Positions 54,005-63,706 of a stretch of 64,000 bases of DNA are shown piece after piece. The first letter of the stretch is position 1, and every line of letters starts with the position of its first letter. The notes below the pieces were generated by a model that did no database searches, had not been told where the DNA came from, and worked only from the letters and a program-made list of their open reading frames with translations. The stretch is taken from NCBI RefSeq assembly GCF_003581615.1, contig NZ_QXFH01000063.1, positions 1 through 64,000 on the forward strand, in the 5' to 3' direction. Source of the stretch: Flagellimonas lutimaris. GTDB taxonomy: Bacteria > Bacteroidota > Bacteroidia > Flavobacteriales > Flavobacteriaceae. Position numbers and translations under genes: made by a program.

Positions 54005-54808
54005 ATGAGAGAAATTTTAAGACGCTCCATTACCGGGGTTATTTATGTGGTACTTCTCCTGGGTGCGGTATTTTTGAGCTCGGATGCCTTCGACTTCCTT
54101 TTCATGGCATTTGGTCTTGCTTGCCTGTACGAATTTAAAAGAATTGTACACCTTAAAGGATATTACATTTTTGTGGCCTATCTCGCCCTCTGGTGGGTTT
54201 TCATTTATTTGACCAACGATACTACCGCAGTCAACTTACTAATGCTATGTACGGTTGCTGTAAATCTTGCCCTACTGATGTTCCTCTTTTCAAAAAAGCC
54301 AAGGAAGTTCACCAACTTTCAAAAATTTATCATCGGCCTTTTTTATATAGGAGGAGGTTGTATTTTTCTAACAATGATTCCTTACAAACATGAAAGTTTT
54401 GCCCAATTTTTAATTATGGGCATCTTTATCTTGATATGGGTCAATGATACATTTGCCTACTTAATGGGAAGAACTTTGGGCCGTACAAAGCTATTTCCTG
54501 CAGTTTCTCCAAAAAAAACCATTGAAGGTTCTGCAGGAGGTCTTATTTTTGCACTGGTAGCTGCCTATTTTTTATCGTGGTACGAAACAAGACTTACGGT
54601 AACGGAGTGGATGGCTATGGCCTGTTTAATAGTGGTTGCAGGGAGTTTGGGCGATTTATTGGAATCAAAGTTCAAGCGTATGGCCGGAGTAAAAGATAGC
54701 GGAGCTATTTTACCGGGGCATGGCGGAATTTGGGACCGACTGGATAGCTTGGTGTTTGCTGCACCTTTTGCGTATTTGATCTTAAATATATTCTCCTATG
54801 TTTCATAA
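54005..54808 (+). CDS. cdsA: Phosphatidate cytidylyltransferase
   Basis: CdsA makes CDP-diacylglycerol for phospholipid synthesis in the inner membrane. The 267-residue protein has seven to eight helices and the full family signature SKFKRMAGVKDSGAILPGHG continuing into GIWDRLDSL. It overlaps psd by 11 bp, consistent with the phosphatidylethanolamine pathway, though no pssA is visible here. Confidence 0.96.
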   Translation: MREILRRSITGVIYVVLLLGAVFLSSDAFDFLFMAFGLACLYEFKRIVHLKGYYIFVAYLALWWVFIYLTNDTTAVNLLMLCTVAVNLALLMFLFSKKPRKFTNFQKFIIGLFYIGGGCIFLTMIPYKHESFAQFLIMGIFILIWVNDTFAYLMGRTLGRTKLFPAVSPKKTIEGSAGGLIFALVAAYFLSWYETRLTVTEWMAMACLIVVAGSLGDLLESKFKRMAGVKDSGAILPGHGGIWDRLDSLVFAAPFAYLILNIFSYVS

Positions 54809-55463
54809 AGAGGGGCAAAAAATTATAATTACCACTTTTTTTCTAGTGGTAGCTGCCGTTTTGGCTGCACAATACTACATTGATGTGGAATGGGTTCGGA
54901 TGGCCGTTCAAATTGCTGCACTTTTGGTTTTGATAGCCATTCTGCAGTTTTTTAGAAACCCGAAAAGATTGGTTACCCCAAATTTTGATGAAATTTTGGC
55001 CCCCGTTGATGGCAAAGTTGTTGTAATCGAAGAGGTTGATGAACCAGAGTATTTCAAAGAAAAAAGAAAACAAGTATCCATATTCATGTCGCCCACCAAT
55101 GTGCATGTGACCCGTTATCCTGCCAGTGGTACGGTAACCTATTCAAAATATCACCCTGGTAAGTATTTGGTGGCCTGGCACCCAAAATCCAGTACGGAAA
55201 ACGAACGCACAACAATTATACTCCACACCCCTAAGTTTGGCGAAATAGGTTATAGACAAATAGCTGGTGCCATGGCACGCAGAATCGTAAACTATGCCGA
55301 AGAGGGTGAACAGGTAACTCAAGGGGAAGATGCTGGCTTCATTAAATTTGGCTCCAGAGTAGATCTATTGTTGCCCCTGGACTGTGACATTACCGTTGAA
55401 TTGAACCAAAAAGTAGTTGGGGCACGTACTTGTATTGCCTCTGTAAGACCATTGGATGATTAG
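54798..55463 (+). CDS. psd: Phosphatidylserine decarboxylase, short (type II) form
   Basis: Psd makes phosphatidylethanolamine. The 221-residue proenzyme has one or two N-terminal helices (about 8-50), FMSPTNVHVTRYPASGTVTY, and the self-cleavage site Gly-Ser within FIKFGSRVDLLLP near 186, which produces the pyruvoyl group. It overlaps cdsA by 11 bp at its start and the acyl-CoA-binding gene by 8 bp at its end. Confidence 0.95.
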   Translation: MFHKEGQKIIITTFFLVVAAVLAAQYYIDVEWVRMAVQIAALLVLIAILQFFRNPKRLVTPNFDEILAPVDGKVVVIEEVDEPEYFKEKRKQVSIFMSPTNVHVTRYPASGTVTYSKYHPGKYLVAWHPKSSTENERTTIILHTPKFGEIGYRQIAGAMARRIVNYAEEGEQVTQGEDAGFIKFGSRVDLLLPLDCDITVELNQKVVGARTCIASVRPLDD

Positions 55464-55719
55464 TGAAGATCTACATAAGAGATTTAACGATGCCGTTGAC
55501 TTTGTTAACGACTATACGGATCCTTTGCCTGCGGATTTGTTATTAAAGCTATATGCTTATTTTAAAATTGCCAACAAGAACTTTGACAATCCAGGAAGTA
55601 GAACACCGCTCATCAATGCATTCAAAGCAAACGCTCTGTTTCAAGCGAAAAGAATAAGCGTCGAGGAAGCGATGGAAAAATATGTTGCCTTGGTGGAGAA
55701 GGAGCTAAAATCACTCTAA
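55456..55719 (+). CDS. Acyl-CoA-binding protein
   Basis: The 87-residue four-helix protein resembles the ACBP family: DPLPADLLLKLYAYFKIANK, then NAFKANALFQAKRISVEEAM. It should carry acyl-CoA esters between lipid enzymes. It is coupled to psd and is the last gene of the lipid run; its stop meets that of the convergent sterol-desaturase gene. Confidence 0.88.
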   Translation: MISEDLHKRFNDAVDFVNDYTDPLPADLLLKLYAYFKIANKNFDNPGSRTPLINAFKANALFQAKRISVEEAMEKYVALVEKELKSL

Positions 55720-56984
55720 GAAGCCAAATCTGGCGTCGCTAACGACTTTTCAAAATACGTAAAGTAAATACCTCCAAAAATCGTAACTAAGAAATAGAGG
55801 GCCACTACATAGCTCCCTATAGATAAGTACGCATTGATTCCGAACCAATCGTTTGTAAAATATATCAAGGCCATTCCCCCTACTCCCCGAATCACTTCGA
55901 TCCAAACTGCATAACTTTTACCATCCATTAAAGTGGTATATCCATAAATACCTACAAAAATGAAAGCTCCGAACAATAATAGCCCATCAAAACCAATCTC
56001 TGAATAACTGTAGAACATAAACAGCATTAAAAAAGTAGTAACAATCAATTGAAAAAGGACATAGGCCTTAAGCAAAGAGGAGGTTTTGGGCTGATATTTC
56101 CTAAAATTGTATACATTTTCAATAATGGCAACCGGATATTTCTCTTTTACATCTTGTGGTCGCCAACCCGTAGGCATAAACCAAATGCGCAATTTGTCCC
56201 AATAACTTTTAGTGCGCCATGCATCTTGGATCAATCGCCATAAATGTTGAAAATTTATAATAATGGGGTTCCATGTGTTTGCTGGTTTCAGTACACCATA
56301 CTGCGGGGGCACATCATCCAATTCCTCCTGAAAGGTTCCAAACATCCTGTCCCAAACACAAAAAATTTGTCCAAGGTTCTTATCTATATACTCCTTATTT
56401 ATAGCATGGTGCACCCGATGTTGTGATGGGGTAACGATTACATATTCCAAAACCCCCATTTTACCAATATGCTGGGTGTGGTACCAGAACTGGGCAAACA
56501 GATGTATTGGTGCTAAAATAGCTATCACTTGGTTTGGAACCCCCAACAGGGCGGCGGGCACCAATAAAAGTGCATAATAACCCAATAAATTGGAAATAGG
56601 TTGACGAAGCGCACAGGCCAAATTGAACTCTTCACTACTGTGATGAATCACATGCTGGTTCCAAAAAAAGTTGATATGGTGGCTCAATCTATGGTTCCAA
56701 TAGCCTGCAAAGTCCAAAACTATAAAAGCCACCACCCAAACCAACCAAGTTGCCTTGATTTCAATCAATGCGAGATGTTCCAATAAAAAAGGATAGCTCA
56801 CCAGAATAAGCACAAGCCCTAAAGAATCTTTCACCACATTGGTTAAGCCGGAGCTAAGACTGCTCACGGTATCCATGAGGTTGTGTTTTTGATCTTTTAC
56901 AAAACGGCCGTAAAGTATTTCAACAAGTACTAGGCCAATAAAAAAAGGTGTAGCATATAACAATGCCGTTGCATACGATTCCAT
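55716..56984 (-). CDS. Sterol desaturase/fatty acid hydroxylase family membrane protein
   Basis: The 422-residue protein has several helices and the di-iron histidine motifs of this superfamily: HRLSHHINFFWNQHVIHHSS near 102-121 and TPSQHRVHHAINKEYIDKN near 187. A long C-terminal membrane region (FQLIVTTFLMLFMFYSYSEI and later) is extra to the core. The substrate cannot be told. It stands apart from the nucleotidyltransferase upstream by 52 bp. Confidence 0.88.
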   Translation of the reverse strand: MESYATALLYATPFFIGLVLVEILYGRFVKDQKHNLMDTVSSLSSGLTNVVKDSLGLVLILVSYPFLLEHLALIEIKATWLVWVVAFIVLDFAGYWNHRLSHHINFFWNQHVIHHSSEEFNLACALRQPISNLLGYYALLLVPAALLGVPNQVIAILAPIHLFAQFWYHTQHIGKMGVLEYVIVTPSQHRVHHAINKEYIDKNLGQIFCVWDRMFGTFQEELDDVPPQYGVLKPANTWNPIIINFQHLWRLIQDAWRTKSYWDKLRIWFMPTGWRPQDVKEKYPVAIIENVYNFRKYQPKTSSLLKAYVLFQLIVTTFLMLFMFYSYSEIGFDGLLLFGAFIFVGIYGYTTLMDGKSYAVWIEVIRGVGGMALIYFTNDWFGINAYLSIGSYVVALYFLVTIFGGIYFTYFEKSLATPDLAS

Positions 56985-57036
56985 TTCAAAAATTTAAGCT
57001 TTGCTCGATGCAAGAATGGGATTATACGCTATTAAG

Positions 57037-57876
57037 TTACTCCAAATTTTTAAATAATTGAATATCGTTGGCATCCGTTAGATCTGGAATGTGCTCGGAG
57101 CGTGGTATGCAAAAAACGCTTCGTGGTTGTTCACCCACCAAAATTGCAACAGCTTTGGGCAATTCTTTTTCATTTCGAACAGGGTCCATAGGACAATTCT
57201 TTAAATATGGATAAATTTCCGCTCCGGAAAAACTAAAAATGTTCATGCTCACTCGAAGCTCACCTGAAGCTTCTTTATATTTGGGAACATCTTCCACATT
57301 TGGTTTTTCAATGATTTGTTGTAGAAATCCATCCGAAGAAATATCCATAACAGCAAACTTTGCAATTCGATCTTCAGTGTAATCAAATCCGGAGCTTCCA
57401 TAACTGATTAAGGCATGGAGGGCCTTTCTGTTCTTCCGTAAATCCTCCAGAGCACCAACAGAGTATAAATTATCCCCATTACAAACGGTAAAAGTAGTCT
57501 GTTTCAGCTCTGGATATTGGTCTAGACATTGTTGTAAGGCATCTGCTGTACCCAATGGTTTTGCTCTTCCGTCTGGCACGGTTTGAATGGCAAGAAACAC
57601 TTCCATTCCAGATGGAAGCCCATCATTATCCTTCAAATTTTGAAAGGCTTGGTTTTCTGGACTGGTGATCAGATACAATTTGGTGTAACCCGCTTCAACT
57701 GCATTCCTAACTAAATAGTACAAGAACGGTCTCTCATTTTTCCCTACGGGAATTAAACTTTTATGGGGAATATTGTCCATAATCCCCTTTTTATCTTCCT
57801 TGGCTTTCAGGCTCTTTTTCATTCGGGAAGAAGCACCACCTACCATAATGATCAAACTCGTATTCTCCATTGCCAT
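57037..57876 (-). CDS. Sugar nucleotidyltransferase family protein
   Basis: The 279-residue protein has the NTP-binding start SLIIMVGGASSRMKKSLKAK and the metal-binding FTVCNGDNLYSVGALEDLRK near 130. Before it lie SLIPVGKNERPFLYYLVRNA and IQTVPDGRAKPLGTADALQQ, typical of nucleotide-sugar pyrophosphorylases. The start is ATG 57876, overlapping the kinase stop by one base (TGATG), indicating tight coupling to the GHMP kinase. A kinase-plus-pyrophosphorylase pair would turn a free sugar into a nucleotide sugar. Substrate unknown. Confidence 0.85.
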   Translation of the reverse strand: MAMENTSLIIMVGGASSRMKKSLKAKEDKKGIMDNIPHKSLIPVGKNERPFLYYLVRNAVEAGYTKLYLITSPENQAFQNLKDNDGLPSGMEVFLAIQTVPDGRAKPLGTADALQQCLDQYPELKQTTFTVCNGDNLYSVGALEDLRKNRKALHALISYGSSGFDYTEDRIAKFAVMDISSDGFLQQIIEKPNVEDVPKYKEASGELRVSMNIFSFSGAEIYPYLKNCPMDPVRNEKELPKAVAILVGEQPRSVFCIPRSEHIPDLTDANDIQLFKNLE

Positions 57877-58928
57877 CAACTTGTTAATTCTACGGTATAC
57901 ACCGCTTTGGCACCTTTATCCAAAAATGCCTGTTTTACTTGGTCCTCTGCATCATCAGTTACCATTGCCACCATACAACCTCCACCTCCAGAACCGATTA
58001 TTTTTGTTCCGATAGCTCCAGCATTGCGTGCAGCCTTCATCATCTCTACCATTTTCAGGGGCGTGTTTTTGATTTCATTTTGAAGAATTATTTGGTGTTG
58101 GTTCATTAATTCTCCCAATGCTTGGATATTTGGATTAGGATTCAGCAGCTCTTTTTTTGCTTTTAACGTAATGTGATAGTTATAAATAGTGGAGTACCAA
58201 TACCCCTGAAGCTCCTCCGGAACCAAGTCGATATATTTTTCATAGTCATCCAATGTCGCATGTTTCAATTCAAACTCAGGGTTGGCATTTTTAACCACAT
58301 CCACCGCATTTTGCGCATACACTCTAGCATTTTTCAACACTTCCAAGGTTTTTTTGGGCACACCCGACTCAGCAACCAAAAGTTTTCCCAGATTTGCGCT
58401 CAAGCGCGTGCTCTCCCCACTTTGGGTATCAATATAAATAAGTCCCTTTTGGGCAATGGTGTACTGATCCATTAAACCACCGGGCTGATTAAAAAACAAC
58501 ACTTCGGCTTCATAGGCCCACCTTCCAATTTGATAATCACTTATTTCTTCCGATTTCCCCTGTGTTGCCACCAAAAATCGAATCCAGGCCACCACCAAAG
58601 CGGAAGAACTGGACAATCCAGCATTCACGGGAATGTTTCCTGAGATTTCGACATCATAACCTTGTTCAAATTCAAAACCCTGTCCTTTCAAAACTGACAT
58701 CACGGACCTAAAGTAATCATCAGCTTGGATATGCTTTAAATCATCGTCTAACGAAATAGAGGATTCTTTCTTTAGATCCAACAACCTTAAGAGATAATTT
58801 CTATCAGAATTGGGGATTGCTTTTAAATTGATGTATCGGTCAATGGTTCCTGCTATCACAGGCAATCCCAAATAATCTTGATGGTCCCCGTAAAAGCAAA
58901 TTCGGGCCGGAACTTTTATTTCAATCAT
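57876..58928 (-). CDS. GHMP sugar kinase (galactokinase-like)
   Basis: The 350-residue kinase phosphorylates a sugar C1 hydroxyl by analogy with its family. Motif 1 is PARICFYGDHQDYLGLPVIA, close to galactokinase but with DHQDY instead of EHTDY. Motif 2 is GNIPVNAGLSSSSALVVAWI and motif 3 GTKIIGSGGGGCMVAMV, all intact. It overlaps the nucleotidyltransferase start by one base and follows the GH109-like gene by 13 bp. This suggests a glycosidase-kinase-pyrophosphorylase unit; galactose, GalNAc or a uronate could be the substrate. Confidence 0.87.
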   Translation of the reverse strand: MIEIKVPARICFYGDHQDYLGLPVIAGTIDRYINLKAIPNSDRNYLLRLLDLKKESSISLDDDLKHIQADDYFRSVMSVLKGQGFEFEQGYDVEISGNIPVNAGLSSSSALVVAWIRFLVATQGKSEEISDYQIGRWAYEAEVLFFNQPGGLMDQYTIAQKGLIYIDTQSGESTRLSANLGKLLVAESGVPKKTLEVLKNARVYAQNAVDVVKNANPEFELKHATLDDYEKYIDLVPEELQGYWYSTIYNYHITLKAKKELLNPNPNIQALGELMNQHQIILQNEIKNTPLKMVEMMKAARNAGAIGTKIIGSGGGGCMVAMVTDDAEDQVKQAFLDKGAKAVYTVELTS

Positions 58929-58941
58929 TAATCTAGACTGC

Positions 58942-60330
58942 TTAACTTATTATTTCCAGTGGTGCTGTTTCTTTCCAGTTTCCTCTAGTAAAATCCGGAA
59001 AAGGCTGTGGCGCACCCCCACTTGCTACTGAGCGTTCACTTAAAGGGGAAACGGCGCTCCACAAACATCCTTCATATACATTTTGGTCCAACGGGAGCCC
59101 TTTTTGCAGGCATTCCATTATGCGGTACACCATGATTCCGTCCATCCCTCCATGCCCACTTCCTTTGGCAGCTTCGTTCAATCGTTTGTAGAGTGGATGG
59201 TCATATTTTTCATATAATTTTTCGAGTTGTTCCCCTTGCACCCAAGAATGGTGGTCTTCCGTAAGCCCTTCTACTCCACCTTCCAGTGCTACGCGAGTTG
59301 GAAACCCTGCTAAAATTCCCTTAGTTCCCTGAACCAAATTCAATCGGGAATAAGGTCGTGGACTGGTCTCGTCCCACTGTACCATAATAGTCTTACCCAT
59401 GGTTGTTTTTATGATGGAAGTATTTAAATCTCCACCTTTAAAATCCAATTGATTCCATTTATGATTGGTGGGATAATTTTTTTCCGCATAGAGTTCGCGA
59501 CCTCTTGCAGGCGTCGAAAAAGAAACCAAGCTTCCAAATGTATCCTCTTTTCTGGCCAAGCTCATGTATTGGGCAACAGGACCCAAACCATGGGTAGGGT
59601 ACAAATTTCCATTTCGTTTGGCGTAATGATGTGTTCTCCAAGAACCCGTACCTCGCTCCTGCTCTTCCATCTGCCAACGCAGTTCGTGAATGTAGGCTGC
59701 TTCGCCATGCAAGATTTCACCAACTACTCCTTGTCTGCACATATTTAGGAACATCAACTCATCACGGCTGTAGTTTACGTTTTCCAACATCATACAATGT
59801 TTTTGGGTGCGTTCGCTGGTATCCACGATATCCCACATATCTTGAATCGTAATGGCAATAGGCACTTCAACAAAGGCATGGGCTCCGTGTTCCATGGCCC
59901 CAATCGCCATCGGTGCGTGGTTCACCCAGTTTGTGGCAATAAACACCACATCGGGTTTTACTTCTTTGAGCATAGTACGCCACTTGTCCTCATCACCCCA
60001 GTATTGGGCTATATTTTTGTGTCGATTTGGCCCACTGGCCTCTTTGACCCATTGTGTCTTTTCTTGCACCAAATCCTCATAGAGATCGCAGATAGCAACC
60101 ACTTCGGTTCCTTCCAAAGCGGCAAAAAACCTAGCATGCGTTCCTCCCCTAGCTCCCACTCCTATAAAAGCAGCACGTACCTTTTCCAGTTTTGGTGCTG
60201 CAAATCCGCCCATGTATGTTGATGACAGGGGTCTTTCTGAATTTGCTTTTAAATAACTAGGTGCGATGGAAACTGCGGCGGCGGTCAATGAAGTCTTTTG
60301 GATAAAACTTCTTCTATTGAGGTTTTTCAT
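58942..60330 (-). CDS. TAT-exported GH109-like Gfo/Idh/MocA protein
   Basis: The 462-residue protein starts at ATG 60330 with a twin-arginine signal, NLNRRSFIQKTSLTAAAVSI. A Rossmann domain follows (KVRAAFIGVGARGGTHARFF, then VVAICDLYEDL). NWVNHAPMAIGAMEHGAHAF, ERGTGSWRTHHYAKRNGNLY and PTHGLGPVAQYMSL match the NAD-dependent glycosidase family GH109, whose characterised members are alpha-N-acetylgalactosaminidases. Export by TAT fits a protein that folds around NAD before export. Other Gfo/Idh/MocA activities remain possible. Confidence 0.85.
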   Translation of the reverse strand: MKNLNRRSFIQKTSLTAAAVSIAPSYLKANSERPLSSTYMGGFAAPKLEKVRAAFIGVGARGGTHARFFAALEGTEVVAICDLYEDLVQEKTQWVKEASGPNRHKNIAQYWGDEDKWRTMLKEVKPDVVFIATNWVNHAPMAIGAMEHGAHAFVEVPIAITIQDMWDIVDTSERTQKHCMMLENVNYSRDELMFLNMCRQGVVGEILHGEAAYIHELRWQMEEQERGTGSWRTHHYAKRNGNLYPTHGLGPVAQYMSLARKEDTFGSLVSFSTPARGRELYAEKNYPTNHKWNQLDFKGGDLNTSIIKTTMGKTIMVQWDETSPRPYSRLNLVQGTKGILAGFPTRVALEGGVEGLTEDHHSWVQGEQLEKLYEKYDHPLYKRLNEAAKGSGHGGMDGIMVYRIMECLQKGLPLDQNVYEGCLWSAVSPLSERSVASGGAPQPFPDFTRGNWKETAPLEIIS

Positions 60331-60374
60331 GAGTCCTAAAGTCAATTGGTTTTTATCCCTCCCAAAGTATAAAA

Positions 60375-60407
60375 AATAAAAAGAAAAGGGAAGCGAGCTT
60401 CCCTTTT
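60375..60407 (-). terminator. Intrinsic terminator of valS
   Basis: AAAAGGGAAGC (60384-60394) pairs with GCTTCCCTTTT (60397-60407). On the minus strand a long T-rich run follows. It separates valS from the GH109 gene. Confidence 0.9.
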
Positions 60408-60435
60408 CAAAATCAATATACTATGTATTTCTCTG

Positions 60436-63060
60436 CTATTGCAAACTGGCCAAGCTCTTTTCCAAAGTTTCGATCTTGGCTTCGGCATCGGCCGCTTTTT
60501 TACGCTCCATGGACACCACTTGTTCAGGGGCATTGTTCACAAAACGTTCGTTGCTCAACTTCTTTTCCACCGATTTCAAAAATCCTTTGGTATAATTCAG
60601 CTCTTCCGTGATTTTGGCAATTTCCGCTTCAACATCAATGGCGCCACTGATCGGAATAAAATATTCGTTACTCTTCACCCTAAAGGTAAGGGCGCCTTCC
60701 AGACTGGCATCTACCACTTCTATTTTTGATAGGTTGCCCAATTTTAATATGATAGCATCCATTTGGGAGCCTACTCCTTCAGCATTCAACATAAAAAGCT
60801 CCAATGCATCCTTTTGAGGGATGTTTTTCTCTTTTCTAATGGTTCTGATACCTGAAATTACCTCGGAGGCAAATTCAAATTCAATAATTAAGGCTGAATC
60901 CACTTCCTTTGCTTCTGGCCATTGTGCTACGATCAAAGCATCCTCTGGAGTACGTTCGGCGATATGTTGCCAAACTTCTTCCGTTAAGAAGGGCATAAAT
61001 GGATGTAACAATTTCAAGTTTTCTTCAAAAAGACCTAGTACTTCATTATAGGTAGCCTCATCGATTGGTTTTTGATATTCAGGCTTTACAATCTCCAGCA
61101 ACCAAGAGCAGAAATCATCCCAAACCAATTTATATGTTGCCATCAAGGCATCGGAAATACGGTATTTGGAGAAATGGTCTTCAATCTCAACCAAGGTCTG
61201 ATTGAATTTTGCTTTGTACCACTCGATTCCTTTTTGCGCTGCTTCGGGTTGTGATATATCGGCAACTTCCCATCCTTTTATCAATCGGAAGGCATTCCAT
61301 ATTTTATTGGCAAAGTTGGCTCCTTGCTGGCAAAGGGTTTCATCAAACATTATATCGTTACCGGCTGATGAACTCAGTAATAACCCTACACGAACCCCAT
61401 CTGCCCCAAAATCTTCTATAAGTTTAAGCGCATCGGGTGAATTGCCCAATTGCTTGGACATTTTTCTACGCTGCTTATCGCGAACCAAACCAGTCAAGTA
61501 TACATTTTCAAAAGGTCGTTTTCCTCTGTATTCGTAACCCGCCATAATCATTCGTGCTACCCAGAAGAACAAAATATCGGGTCCAGTCACTAAATCATTG
61601 GTTGGATAATAATAGTTTACCTCTTCGTTCTCTGGTTCCAAAATTCCACCGAACACGCTCATTGGCCACAACCACGAAGAAAACCAGGTATCCAAAACAT
61701 CAGAATCCTGACGAAGGTCGGATGCTTGGAGGTTTGGGTTATTAGCTTTTGCTAATTCCAATGCTTCTTCTAGCGTTTCGGCAACCACATAATCCTCTTT
61801 TCCATCACCATAATAGTAGGCGGGGATTTGTTGACCCCACCACAGCTGACGGGAAATGTTCCAATCGCGGATGTTTTCCATCCAATGTCGATACGTGTTT
61901 TCAAACTTGGAAGGATACAATTTTACGTCTTTGGTCTCCAAAACACCTTCTATAGCGGGTTTGGCCAAGTTTTCCATTTTCAGGAACCATTGGTCGGATA
62001 GTCTCGGTTCGATTACCGCTTTGGTTCTTTCGGATGTACCCACTTTGTTAGTGTGCTGCTCTGTTTTAACCAAATACCCTTTCTCTTCCAATTCCTTGGA
62101 AATTTCTTTACGCACTACAAAACGGTCCTTTCCTTCGTAATGAAGTCCGAAAGAATTTAGGGTTGCATCTTCATTGAAGATATCAACCACTTCAAGGTTA
62201 TGTTTATCTCCAAGGTTTTTATCGTTTTCGTCGTGCGCAGGGGTCACTTTTAGACATCCTGTACCGAATTCAACATCTACATATTCGTCTTCAATAATCG
62301 GAATCACCCTATCACAAATAGGCACAATGGCCTTTTTACCTCTTAAATGATGATATCTTTCATCATTTGGGTTGATACAAATAGCAGTATCTCCCAAAAT
62401 GGTCTCTGGACGGGTGGTAGCAATCGTTACTTTTTCATCAGAATCTTCAATGGCATAGGACAAATAATATAGATTGCCTTGTCGTTCCTCATAAATCACC
62501 TCTTCGTCAGAGAGTGTGGTTTTAGCTTCAGGATCCCAATTCACCATTCGATACCCTCTGTATATCAAACCCTTATTGTATAAATCAACAAAAACTTTGA
62601 TTACGGAAGCTGACATATCGTCGTCCATGGTAAACTTAGTACGGTTCCAATCACAGGAACAGCCCAACTTCTTAAGCTGTTGCAAAATGACACCTCCATA
62701 TTCGTTGGTCCAATCCCAAGCATGCTTTAGAAATTCATCGCGGGACAATTTTGACTTATCGACACCATCTGCTTTTAGCTTAGCAACCACTTTAGCCTCG
62801 GTGGCGATAGAGGCGTGGTCCATTCCTGGGACCCAACAGGCATTTTTTCCCAAGAGCCTTGCTCTTCGAATGAGAACGTCTTGTAAGGTATTATTGAGCA
62901 TATGCCCCATATGAAGCACCCCAGTAACGTTTGGAGGGGGAATTACTATGGTGTACGGCTCCCTTTCATCTGGCTTAGAACTGAAATAATCATGCTCGGA
63001 CCAGTAAGCATACCAGTGTTCTTCAACCCTTTTCGGGTCATATTTTGATGGAATCTCCAT
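60436..63060 (-). CDS. valS: Valyl-tRNA synthetase
   Basis: ValS charges tRNA-Val and edits Thr. The 874-residue class I enzyme has [20 protein letters not shown] with the HMGH motif at 50-53, KMSKQ in [20 protein letters not shown] near 531, an editing domain in between and the C-terminal coiled-coil arm from about 810 ([18 protein letters not shown]). All functional parts are intact. It is monocistronic with its own terminator. Confidence 0.98.
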   Translation of the reverse strand: MEIPSKYDPKRVEEHWYAYWSEHDYFSSKPDEREPYTIVIPPPNVTGVLHMGHMLNNTLQDVLIRRARLLGKNACWVPGMDHASIATEAKVVAKLKADGVDKSKLSRDEFLKHAWDWTNEYGGVILQQLKKLGCSCDWNRTKFTMDDDMSASVIKVFVDLYNKGLIYRGYRMVNWDPEAKTTLSDEEVIYEERQGNLYYLSYAIEDSDEKVTIATTRPETILGDTAICINPNDERYHHLRGKKAIVPICDRVIPIIEDEYVDVEFGTGCLKVTPAHDENDKNLGDKHNLEVVDIFNEDATLNSFGLHYEGKDRFVVRKEISKELEEKGYLVKTEQHTNKVGTSERTKAVIEPRLSDQWFLKMENLAKPAIEGVLETKDVKLYPSKFENTYRHWMENIRDWNISRQLWWGQQIPAYYYGDGKEDYVVAETLEEALELAKANNPNLQASDLRQDSDVLDTWFSSWLWPMSVFGGILEPENEEVNYYYPTNDLVTGPDILFFWVARMIMAGYEYRGKRPFENVYLTGLVRDKQRRKMSKQLGNSPDALKLIEDFGADGVRVGLLLSSSAGNDIMFDETLCQQGANFANKIWNAFRLIKGWEVADISQPEAAQKGIEWYKAKFNQTLVEIEDHFSKYRISDALMATYKLVWDDFCSWLLEIVKPEYQKPIDEATYNEVLGLFEENLKLLHPFMPFLTEEVWQHIAERTPEDALIVAQWPEAKEVDSALIIEFEFASEVISGIRTIRKEKNIPQKDALELFMLNAEGVGSQMDAIILKLGNLSKIEVVDASLEGALTFRVKSNEYFIPISGAIDVEAEIAKITEELNYTKGFLKSVEKKLSNERFVNNAPEQVVSMERKKAADAEAKIETLEKSLASLQ

Positions 63061-63204
63061 TTTTCGGTACAGTTTTTGTTTAATTGGACTGTGATTGGTT
63101 TTATGAAGGGAAAGCTAAATGTTAATTTTTCGCTATTCTTCGGATGAGAGCCAATCCAGAAATACGAAACAAAAATAAGTAACGTTATTCTATAACAAAA
63201 GAAT

Positions 63205-63236
63205 TTTGGATGCAGGTATCAAAACATCTACATTTG
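63205..63236 (+). promoter_or_regulatory. Promoter of DUF1573 gene
   Basis: TTTG (63205-63208), a 20-bp spacer and TACATTTG (63229-63236) match the Bacteroidota consensus exactly. The predicted start near 63240 rules out the upstream in-frame Met at 63210. Confidence 0.75.
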
Positions 63237-63257
63237 AAGTTCACCCAAAAACCAAAA

Positions 63258-63644
63258 ATGATGAAAAAAACTGTACTCATGCTGTTTGTAGGGCTTTTAT
63301 CCTTAGGGATATACGCTCAAGAAACTGCTAAAATCGAATTTAAGAGCGAGACCATTGATTACGGAGAAATCGAAAGAGGTAGTGATGGTGTTCGTGTATT
63401 TGAATTTACCAATACCGGTAATGTACCTTTGGTAATCAGCAATGTAAGATCTAGCTGCGGATGTACCATCCCAAAAAAGCCCGAAGAGCCTATTATGCCT
63501 GGTAAAGTTGGTAAAATCGAAGTGAAATACGATACAAACAGAGTTGGACCTATTAGAAAGGCAATTACTGTTACCTCCAATGCGGATACACCTACAAAAG
63601 TTCTAAAAATTAAAGGAACTGTAAAAAATCCCGGAGCAAAGTAA
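63258..63644 (+). CDS. Exported DUF1573 protein
   Basis: The start is ATG 63258 (or 63261), giving about 128 residues with a signal peptide (MMKKTVLMLFVGLLSLGIYA). The mature part has the Ig-like DUF1573 pattern: IDYGEIERGSDGVRVFEFTN, then SNVRSSCGCTIPKKPEEPIM and GKIEVKYDTNRVGPIRKAIT. This is a periplasmic or surface beta-sandwich family of unknown function, common in Bacteroidota. It is alone between its own promoter and terminator. Confidence 0.93.
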   Translation: MMKKTVLMLFVGLLSLGIYAQETAKIEFKSETIDYGEIERGSDGVRVFEFTNTGNVPLVISNVRSSCGCTIPKKPEEPIMPGKVGKIEVKYDTNRVGPIRKAITVTSNADTPTKVLKIKGTVKNPGAK

Positions 63645-63664
63645 GCAAAAAGAAAATTATAGTT

Positions 63665-63698
63665 AAAAGCCCCAAAACCAATTGGTTTTGGGGCTTTT
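63665..63698. terminator. Bidirectional terminator between DUF1573 and PDZ genes
   Basis: AAAAGCCCCAAAACCAA (63665-63681) is followed by its exact reverse complement (63682-63698), with T-runs outside. The 34-bp perfect palindrome serves both converging genes. Confidence 0.93.
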
Positions 63699-63706
63699 AC
63701 TTTTTA

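Noticed and set aside
63210..63257. Upstream in-frame Met at 63210 for the DUF1573 protein
   Set aside because: It would place the start inside the promoter spacer and spoil the signal peptide; ATG 63258 gives a clean signal sequence.
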